This document shows positions 15,162 to 20,534 of a stretch of DNA of 20,534 nucleotides, in pieces. The stretch comes from CAINVV01 sp964506325. GTDB taxonomy: Bacteria; Bacteroidota; Bacteroidia; Bacteroidales; Prolixibacteraceae. The first letter of the stretch is position 1; the number at the start of each line of letters is the position of its first letter. A program made the position numbers and the translations under genes. The stretch spans positions 1 to 20,534 of the forward strand of contig CAZDLO010000059.1 in the NCBI GenBank assembly GCA_964506325.1, in the 5' to 3' direction. The notes under the pieces were generated by a model that had not been told where the DNA came from, made no database searches, and saw only the letters and a program-made list of their open reading frames with translations.

Positions 15162-15230
15162 ATGCATTTTTTTATTCCTTTGATTGTTAGTTGCCTGATT
15201 GCCATATTTGTGCTGACAGTTGTTGTGTGA
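15162..15230 (+). CDS. Candidate 22-residue hydrophobic peptide
   Basis: An ATG-to-TGA frame of 22 codons encodes an almost wholly hydrophobic peptide beginning MHFFIPLIV and ending FVLTVVV, the size of one membrane helix. It starts 40 bp after a candidate -7 box and ends 43 bp before gpmI. T-rich DNA often yields such frames by chance. It could also be a leader peptide or a small membrane protein. Confidence 0.25.
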   Translation: MHFFIPLIVSCLIAIFVLTVVV

Positions 15231-15273
15231 AAACGGATTTGAAATTGATAAATTATAAAACTGAAGTTAGATT

Positions 15274-16800
15274 ATGAGTGAAATTAAGAGAACCCTCCTG
15301 ATGATTCTTGACGGATGGGGAATTGGGGATAAAACTGCATCTGATGTAATATATTCAACACCTACACCTTTTATTGATTCTCTGTGGGACAATTATCCCC
15401 ACTCTCAGTTGTTGACTTCAGGCGAGAACGTAGGTTTGCCGGACGGGCAAATGGGAAATTCGGAAGTCGGTCACCTGAATATCGGTGCAGGCCGTGTATT
15501 GTACCAGGACCTGGTAAAAATCAACAAATCCATTCGTGAAAACAAATTGAAGGACAATGCTCAGATAATCAAGGCTTTCACGTATGCTTTTGAAAATAAC
15601 AAACCGGTTCACCTGGTTGGATTGATCGGTCCTGGCGGTGTACACGCACTGAGTCTTCATATGGTGGCGCTTGCTCAGATTGCCACCGACATGGGACTCA
15701 TAAAGATATTTATTCATGGATTGACGGATGGCAGGGATACTGACCCGCGCTCTGCCTATGGTTTTATTGAGGAAGACCTTAAAAACCTGGAGAAAACAAA
15801 GGCGAAATTTGCAACCCTTATTGGCAGATACTACGGTATGGACCGTGACAATAACTGGAACCGGGTGAAGTTGGCTTATGATATGCTGACAAAATCGGAA
15901 GGCCGCAAGAGCAGGGATCTGCTTGCAGCAATCCAGGAGTCGTATGATGAAGGTGTTACCGATGAGTTTATCAAACCGGTTGTGATGACCGATGAGAATG
16001 ACAGGCCATTGGCTGCCATCCAGGAAGGTGATGTGGTCATCTGCTATAATTACCGAACCGACCGCCTGCGCGAACTTACTATTGCCTTCACGCAGGAAAA
16101 CCACCACGAACAGGAGATGCACACCATCCCGTTGGAATGGTATACCATGACCAACTATAAAGCCTCATTCAAAAATATCCATGTAATATTCGACAAGGAA
16201 AATGTTTACAATACACTGGGTGAGATAGTTTCCAAAGCCGGTCTTAACCAGATACGTATTGCCGAAACAGAAAAATATGCACATGTTACTTTCTTTTTCT
16301 CAGGAGGAAGGGAGAACGAGTTTACCGGCGAACGTCGGATATTGGTTCCTTCTCCAAAGGTGGCCACTTACGACCTGCAGCCTGAGATGTCTGCTCTTAT
16401 TGTGAAAGAGGCCATTGTTGCAGAACTGAACAAACAGAGCGCGGATTTTGTCTGTCTTAATTTTGCCAACGGTGACATGGTTGGCCATACCGGAGTCTAC
16501 GCTGCGATCCAAACCGCAGTTAAAGCTGTGGATCAGTGTGTCAGGGAGGTTGTTGAGGCTGCCCGGGCCAATGGATATGATGTAATGGTGATCGCCGACC
16601 ATGGCAATGCGGATTTTTCTGTCAATGAGGATGGCAGTGCCAATACTGCTCATTCACTCAATCCTGTTCCATGTATCTGGGTGACAGACCGCAAGAATGC
16701 TGTGATCCGGGATGGTATCCTCGCGGATGTTGCTCCAACTATCCTCACCATTATGGGCCTTGAAGTACCGCCTGAGATGACAGGTAAAGTTCTGATATGA
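15274..16800 (+). CDS. gpmI: 2,3-bisphosphoglycerate-independent phosphoglycerate mutase
   Basis: Glycolytic and gluconeogenic enzyme interconverting 3- and 2-phosphoglycerate, with two Mn2+ ions and a phosphoserine intermediate. The 508 residues are normal. ILDGWG contains metal ligand D13; MGNSEVGH contains the phosphorylated S63; GLTDGRDT, YYGMDRDNNW and YNYRTDR are conserved substrate-binding segments. ADHGNAD (D442, H443) and NTAHSLNPVP bind the second metal. The stop codon overlaps the start of the following DUF3109 gene, so the two are probably translationally coupled. Confidence 0.97.
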   Translation: MSEIKRTLLMILDGWGIGDKTASDVIYSTPTPFIDSLWDNYPHSQLLTSGENVGLPDGQMGNSEVGHLNIGAGRVLYQDLVKINKSIRENKLKDNAQIIKAFTYAFENNKPVHLVGLIGPGGVHALSLHMVALAQIATDMGLIKIFIHGLTDGRDTDPRSAYGFIEEDLKNLEKTKAKFATLIGRYYGMDRDNNWNRVKLAYDMLTKSEGRKSRDLLAAIQESYDEGVTDEFIKPVVMTDENDRPLAAIQEGDVVICYNYRTDRLRELTIAFTQENHHEQEMHTIPLEWYTMTNYKASFKNIHVIFDKENVYNTLGEIVSKAGLNQIRIAETEKYAHVTFFFSGGRENEFTGERRILVPSPKVATYDLQPEMSALIVKEAIVAELNKQSADFVCLNFANGDMVGHTGVYAAIQTAVKAVDQCVREVVEAARANGYDVMVIADHGNADFSVNEDGSANTAHSLNPVPCIWVTDRKNAVIRDGILADVAPTILTIMGLEVPPEMTGKVLI

Positions 16801-17378
16801 TCGAGATTGGCAAGACAATTGTCAGTCTGGATGTACTCGAATCAAAATTCTGCTGTAATCTGGACCACTGTAAGGGAGCCTGCTGTGTTGATGGCGACAG
16901 CGGTGCCCCGCTAACGGCGGAAGAGGCAGATCTTATAGAGAAACTATACCCGGATTTCATAGAATACCTGTCTGAAGAGAATATTGCCGAGATTGCCAAA
17001 CAGGGGTTTTCCCTCATAGACCGGGATGGCGACCTTGTTACTCCGATAATTGGGAATAATGAGTGTGTTTATACTTTCCGGGATGACAAGGGAATTACCC
17101 TGTGTGCCATTGAAAGAGCCTGGTTCGAAAAGAATATTGAATTCAGGAAGCCGGTTTCCTGCCATCTTTTTCCAATACGGATTACAGAATACAAACGCTT
17201 CGATGGAGTTAACTATGAGAGGCTCAAAATTTGTAAACCGGGAAGAATATGTGGAAAATCAGCCGATCTTCCCCTGTGGAAATACCTGGAAGTGCCGTTG
17301 ATCCGAAAATATGGAGAAGCCTGGTACCAGGAACTGAAACTGGTTGCCGAAAACCTTCCTTCAGGTTCAAAGGAATAA
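16797..17378 (+). CDS. DUF3109 family cysteine-rich protein, possible metal-binding
   Basis: Protein of 193 residues resembling the DUF3109 family; function unknown. It has ten cysteines visible in conserved-looking positions: C19, C20, C25, C29 and C30 in the N-terminal FCCNLDHCKGACC, then C90, C103, C122 (SCHLFPIR), C146 and C152. The spacing suggests a zinc or iron-sulphur site, similar in idea to YkgJ-type proteins. No signal peptide or membrane segment is seen, so it is probably cytosolic. Its ATG overlaps the gpmI stop (ATGA, 4 bp), implying coupled translation. A bidirectional terminator follows immediately. Confidence 0.85.
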   Translation: MIEIGKTIVSLDVLESKFCCNLDHCKGACCVDGDSGAPLTAEEADLIEKLYPDFIEYLSEENIAEIAKQGFSLIDRDGDLVTPIIGNNECVYTFRDDKGITLCAIERAWFEKNIEFRKPVSCHLFPIRITEYKRFDGVNYERLKICKPGRICGKSADLPLWKYLEVPLIRKYGEAWYQELKLVAENLPSGSKE

Positions 17379-17404
17379 AAAAAGCCGCTTAACAGCGGCT
17401 TTTT
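17379..17404. terminator. Bidirectional intrinsic terminator overlapping the adk stop
   Basis: An 11-bp perfect stem (17379-17389 with 17394-17404) encloses the 4-nt loop TAAC. It has an A tract on the left and a T tract on the right, so it can terminate both convergent genes. The adk stop codon (17389-17391) and its last codons lie within the hairpin. Confidence 0.9.
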
Positions 17405-17985
17405 GCATTTAAGGGTATCCTGTCAATGCACTCTTTTAATCGCTCTGTTATTTCATCAATGGTCCCAATTCCATTGATTGACTCATATTTCCCTGCCTCC
17501 AGGTAGTATTTTATCAGTGGTTCAGTTTTTTCGATGTAAACCTGGATCCTGTTCTCTATGACATTGCGGTCTAAATCATCAGATCTTCCCGAAGTTTCCC
17601 CCCTGTTCATCAAACGGGAAATAAGTTCTTCTCTTTCAACTTCCAGTGAAAGCATTGCACTGACATTTCTGCCGTAATGAACCAGAAGTGTATCAAGGGC
17701 TTCAGCTTGTGGCACAGTTCTCGGAAAACCGTCAAAAAGAAACCCGTTGGCACATGGGTTTGTATCCAGCCTTTCCTGAATTAATTCAATTACCAGGGTG
17801 TCAGGGACCAATTCACCATGTGAAATAAGCTCTTTGGCAGCATGGCCAATAGGAGTGTCGTCTGCGATCTCCTTCCTGAGCATATCACCTGTCGATAAAT
17901 GAATAAGTTGATATTCTTTCGAGAGGTAGGCAGCTTGAGTTCCCTTTCCTGCACCGGGAGGTCCGAATAATACCAGGTTTATCAT
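17389..17985 (-). CDS. adk: Adenylate kinase
   Basis: Essential cytosolic enzyme catalysing ATP + AMP to 2 ADP. The 198 residues show the P-loop GPPGAGKGT (8-16), STGDMLR (31-37), DGFPRT (85-90) and a short LID, RGETSGRSDD (128-137), without the zinc-type cysteines of long forms. The short-LID form is usual in Bacteroidota. hpt lies 5 bp upstream, so the two form an operon for purine salvage and energy balance. The C-terminal residues are encoded within the shared terminator hairpin. Confidence 0.96.
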   Translation of the reverse strand: MINLVLFGPPGAGKGTQAAYLSKEYQLIHLSTGDMLRKEIADDTPIGHAAKELISHGELVPDTLVIELIQERLDTNPCANGFLFDGFPRTVPQAEALDTLLVHYGRNVSAMLSLEVEREELISRLMNRGETSGRSDDLDRNVIENRIQVYIEKTEPLIKYYLEAGKYESINGIGTIDEITERLKECIDRIPLNAKSRC

Positions 17986-17990
17986 GAGGT

Positions 17991-18530
17991 TTATTTAACT
18001 AGGGTATATATATCTTTTAAATTTCGTCCCCTGCGGTCATAGTCGAGTCCAAAGCCCACAATGAAATCGTTGGGAATGACTATGCCAACATAATCAAGCT
18101 GGATTTTTGCTTTCATCGCATCAGGTTTGAAAAGCAAAGTGGCAATCTTCACCTCCTGTGCTCCTTTGTCCATGATTTGTTTCATCACATCCTCAATGGT
18201 GCTACCGGTATCCACTATATCTTCGAGGATAACAACTGTACGACCCTTTATATTTTCATTAAATCCTATTAATTCTTTGATTTCCAGTGTTGAAGAAGTT
18301 CCTGAATAGGAAGCCAGCTTGAGAAATGAAATCTCAGCGTCCGTCAGTTCAAGTTCTTTCATAAGATCAGCCGCAAACATAAAGGAACCGTTTAAAATGC
18401 AAACAAACAGTGCGGATTTTCCTTCGAGATCTGTTTTCATTTGAGCAGCTATTTTTTTTATGGCTGCCTGAATCTCTTCGTAAGGATGAGATATCTCAAA
18501 TTCTTTGTCCCAAAGTTTGACTCGTTTCAT
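17991..18530 (-). CDS. hpt: Hypoxanthine phosphoribosyltransferase
   Basis: Purine salvage enzyme forming IMP (and GMP, if guanine is accepted) from the base and PRPP. In 179 residues it shows ILNGSFMFAADL (45-56), SYSGT (75-79), the PRPP loop VVILEDIVDTGST (99-111) and the C-terminal VGFGLDYDRRGRN, where the aromatic and Asp residues contact the base. It is the first gene of an hpt-adk unit and diverges from purE across 375 bp. No good -7 box for it was found in that gap. Confidence 0.95.
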   Translation of the reverse strand: MKRVKLWDKEFEISHPYEEIQAAIKKIAAQMKTDLEGKSALFVCILNGSFMFAADLMKELELTDAEISFLKLASYSGTSSTLEIKELIGFNENIKGRTVVILEDIVDTGSTIEDVMKQIMDKGAQEVKIATLLFKPDAMKAKIQLDYVGIVIPNDFIVGFGLDYDRRGRNLKDIYTLVK

Positions 18531-18740
18531 GAATATAATTTTAACTATTTGATATTAAGTTGATTATTAATAAATATGGGATCCGGAAGTTGATTGCCAG
18601 ATATATTGCCGCTAATTATTCATTCTAAATTAATTCCCCTGCATGTACTCTGTACTGATCGGGTAAGGCTTGTTTAAGTAGTCTTGCACGAATGTACTAA
18701 AAATATAAAATATTCTTTTCGGGGGGGGCAAAAAAAAATC

Positions 18741-18863
18741 ATGAAAGGTCGGACGATTGACGATAATGATGAATATATTGTAAATTTGTGCCGGAATACC
18801 ATGGTAATGTCAGGTGATCACTCATTGAATTTTCCGAATATCTTGGTCCGTGAGAAAGTCTGA
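18741..18863 (+). CDS. Candidate 40-residue small ORF, unknown
   Basis: ATG-to-TGA frame of 40 codons with an acidic N-terminal half (IDDNDEY) and no membrane segment. It directly follows a homopolymer run. A candidate promoter for purE lies inside it, which argues against coding. I do not recognise the product. Confidence 0.15.
   Translation: MKGRTIDDNDEYIVNLCRNTMVMSGDHSLNFPNILVREKV
18757..18788 (+). promoter_or_regulatory. Candidate purE promoter
   Basis: TTG at 18757-18759 and TAAATTTG at 18781-18788 are separated by 21 bp, a good fit to the Bacteroidota TTTG/TAnnTTTG pattern. The leader to purE would be about 110 nt. Confidence 0.45.
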
Positions 18864-18905
18864 TCAACTTATATCTTTAGTATAAAATTTAATACTCTAA
18901 TAACA

Positions 18906-19424
18906 ATGACACAAGGATTGAAACCGAAAATCAGCATCATAATGGGAAGTACTTCAGATCTCGCTGTCATGAAAGGGGCTGCTGAAGTGCTTAACCAGCT
19001 TGAAATTCCCTTTGAAATGAATGCCTTATCGGCCCACAGAACACCGGGGGAAGTTGAAATATTCGCCAAAGGGGCTTATGGACGTGGCATAAAAGTTATT
19101 ATTGCGGCTGCCGGTATGGCTGCCCATCTGCCGGGCGTTATTGCAGCCATGACGCCTATCCCTGTGATCGGTGTTCCAATTAAGGCATCCCTTGAAGGTT
19201 GGGATGCTATTTTGGCAATATTGCAGATGCCTCCGGGAATACCTGTTGCCACCGTAGCACTGAATGGATCCAGGAATGCTGCTATCCTTGCTGCTCAGAT
19301 GATTGCCACAGGTGATGAGCAATTGATGATGAAACTTGTCGAATTTAAGGAAGAGCTTAAAAATAAAATTGTGGAAGCGAACAATGAATTGGCCCAGGTA
19401 AAATACCCGTTTAAAACCAATTAA
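18906..19424 (+). CDS. purE: N5-carboxyaminoimidazole ribonucleotide mutase (PurE class I)
   Basis: De novo purine enzyme converting N5-CAIR to CAIR. In 172 residues it shows MGSTSDLAVM (13-22), the active-site SAHRTP (42-47, H44), AAAGMAAHLPGV and the C-terminal LNGSRNAAILAAQ. This matches class I PurE, which normally works with PurK (not in this window). It diverges from hpt, so purine synthesis and salvage genes are adjacent. A terminator follows 36 bp after the stop. Confidence 0.96.
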   Translation: MTQGLKPKISIIMGSTSDLAVMKGAAEVLNQLEIPFEMNALSAHRTPGEVEIFAKGAYGRGIKVIIAAAGMAAHLPGVIAAMTPIPVIGVPIKASLEGWDAILAILQMPPGIPVATVALNGSRNAAILAAQMIATGDEQLMMKLVEFKEELKNKIVEANNELAQVKYPFKTN

Positions 19425-19460
19425 TGATTCGTTAATAATTTATTTTTAAGGTAACTTGTA

Positions 19461-19490
19461 GGGAGCGCGGTCAGCAGCTCCCTTTTTTTT
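19461..19490 (+). terminator. Intrinsic terminator after purE
   Basis: GGGAGC (19461-19466) pairs with GCTCCC (19477-19482) around a 10-nt loop, followed by eight T. Confidence 0.9.
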
Positions 19491-19540
19491 CTCCGGCAGT
19501 TGGGTAGACCGATTTCGCTTCTATCTGCAAATTTTCGGCT

Positions 19541-20377
19541 ATGACCCCAGGAAATTACAAAATCGGGCTGTTCTCTCAATTAATTATTGTCTTTTACGCG
19601 GCAAACTCCATTGCAATAGAAAGATTCAGCAGTGCCGGGGCACGTGAAGCAGCCCTATCCCAGTCAGCTGTTGCACTTCCTGGTACATTCTCCGTTTTTC
19701 ATAATCAGGCTTTGCTGGCAGACTTTAAATCAGTTTCATTTGGAATTTCCCACCGGCAGCCATATTTTATCCCCGGATACACCGAGAGTGCACTTTCCGT
19801 AGTAATTCCTGTCCCAGCTGCAATACTGGCGATTGGTATCACTCAGTCATCCCTGGCCTCCTACCATGAATCCGGTTGTGGAATCTCCATTGCGAAAAAG
19901 CTTTCAGAAAGTCTTTCGGCCGGATTGCTTTTCAATGGCTTTTTCATCAGTTTTCCTGAAGTTGGAACTTTCAAAGGATCTTTCCAGTTGGACGGAGGAC
20001 TCAAGTATTCTTGTTCAAAAAAGCTGATGCTTGGATTTCATGTTAAAAACATCATCCACACAAAAATTGAGACATTTCAGTACAATCTCTCTTTCCCGTT
20101 TACAGTGAGAGGCGGAGCATGTTATGAACTTTCCGAAAAAATTCTACTGACCGCTGAGGCAATCCGTGATGAGTGGCGGGATGTTGCATTCAGGTGCGGT
20201 TCAGAATTGTCCCTCCTCGATAAATTCAAACTGCGCGGAGGTATTGCCACTCTTCCTTTTCAACATTCGCTGGGCTTTGGATATGCATGGAGATCATGCA
20301 ACATTGATTTTGCGCTGGTCCATCATGAGTTACTCGGATATTCACCGCTGCTATCTCTCAATCTCTCGATTAAATAG
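19541..20377 (+). CDS. Probable outer-membrane beta-barrel protein, PorV/PorQ/UPF0164-like
   Basis: Protein of 278 residues with a hydrophobic N-terminal segment (about 8-26, IGLFSQLIIVFYAANSIA) that looks like a signal peptide. It is followed by GAREAALSQSAVA (33-45) and FHNQALLA (53-60). These resemble the GARaxGMGgA...NPAgLA signature of PorV/PorQ and related barrels. The remainder alternates polar and hydrophobic residues in short strands, as in a beta-barrel, and ends in LLSLNLSIK. The length is below the roughly 330-400 residues usual for PorV/PorQ. It may be a short relative. No type IX secretion gene is beside it. Function unknown. Confidence 0.6.
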   Translation: MTPGNYKIGLFSQLIIVFYAANSIAIERFSSAGAREAALSQSAVALPGTFSVFHNQALLADFKSVSFGISHRQPYFIPGYTESALSVVIPVPAAILAIGITQSSLASYHESGCGISIAKKLSESLSAGLLFNGFFISFPEVGTFKGSFQLDGGLKYSCSKKLMLGFHVKNIIHTKIETFQYNLSFPFTVRGGACYELSEKILLTAEAIRDEWRDVAFRCGSELSLLDKFKLRGGIATLPFQHSLGFGYAWRSCNIDFALVHHELLGYSPLLSLNLSIK

Positions 20378-20422
20378 GATTCACCTGTAACAGCTGCATC
20401 TCCCATCTCCTGCTGTCCTGTC

Positions 20423-20534
20423 CTAACTCATAACTCCCAACCCATAACTCATAACTCATAACTCCCAACCCATAACTCATAACTCATAACTCATAACTCA
20501 TAACTCATAACTCATAACTCATAACTCCTAACTC
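20423..20534. repeat. 16-unit heptamer array (ATAACTC) reaching the window end
   Basis: Sixteen perfect-register 7-bp units cover 112 bp: CTAACTC, ATAACTC, CCAACCC, ATAACTC three times, CCAACCC, ATAACTC eight times, CTAACTC. Two CCAACCC variants lie exactly 28 bp apart, indicating a four-unit duplication. The array starts 46 bp after the preceding stop and may continue beyond the window. Confidence 0.95.

Larger units (their letters stand above)
18531..18905. other. hpt-purE divergent intergenic region
   Basis: This 375-bp AT-rich region contains a run of eight G followed by C and nine A (18721-18738), a 40-codon plus-strand frame starting directly after it (18741-18863), and a candidate purE promoter inside that frame. 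No riboswitch or PUR-box-like palindrome was evident by eye. Confidence 0.6.

Noticed and set aside
15418..16122. Minus-strand ORF of 234 codons opposite gpmI
   Set aside because: Lies wholly within the strongly supported gpmI gene on the other strand; its translation resembles no family and reflects gpmI codon structure.
20423..20534. Heptamer array considered as a CRISPR array
   Set aside because: 7-bp units are contiguous with no spacers; this is a simple tandem repeat.

Overview
The window looks like a chromosomal segment of a free-living or environmental member of the Bacteroidota (Bacteroidales-like). Supporting signs are TAnnTTTG-type -7 promoter boxes, starts without a clear Shine-Dalgarno sequence, a PorV/PorQ-like outer-membrane protein, a short-LID adenylate kinase, and intergenic regions packed with AT-rich 7-bp repeats. 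No tRNA, rRNA, IS element, phage gene or CRISPR array was seen.

Layout: (1) 1-2800: alanine dehydrogenase (minus) diverges from a class I/II aminotransferase (plus). (2) 2837-12243: a hexuronate catabolic locus in two divergent arms. The minus arm reads uxaE (tagaturonate epimerase), uxaC (uronate isomerase), exuT-like transporter. The plus arm reads a LacI-family regulator, an SDR fructuronate reductase (uxuB type), a PfkB-family sugar(-acid) kinase and a LarA-like nickel-pincer racemase/epimerase homologue. A 621-bp divergent control region between the arms carries three copies of a CGTG-N6-CACG operator. (3) 12384-15061: pdxB-like 4-phosphoerythronate dehydrogenase and gnd (6-phosphogluconate dehydrogenase), separated by heptamer repeats. 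(4) 15274-17378: gpmI with a translationally overlapping Cys-rich DUF3109 gene. (5) 17389-19424: purine genes adk and hpt (minus) and purE (plus). (6) 19541-20377: an outer-membrane barrel-like protein, followed by a 16-unit heptamer array that runs to the window edge.

Main idea: the locus makes D-mannonate (UxaC, UxaE, SDR reductase), but no mannonate dehydratase (UxuA) or KDPG aldolase is present. Instead a LarA homologue follows, with all four catalytic-site residues (H74, H151, K161, H177) at the family's spacing. Characterised members of that superfamily include D-gluconate 2-epimerases, and D-mannonate and D-gluconate are C2 epimers. With the adjacent kinase and gnd just downstream, this suggests an alternative route: hexuronate to mannonate to gluconate to 6-phosphogluconate to ribulose-5-phosphate. 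It would be redox-neutral overall and would bypass the KDG/KDPG branch. This is inference. Classical UxuA and aldolase genes could lie elsewhere in the genome.

A second item of interest is a dispersed heptamer repeat family (ATAACTC/GAGTTAT and AATGAGA variants) found at or near the 3' ends of several genes in the window, in both orientations.
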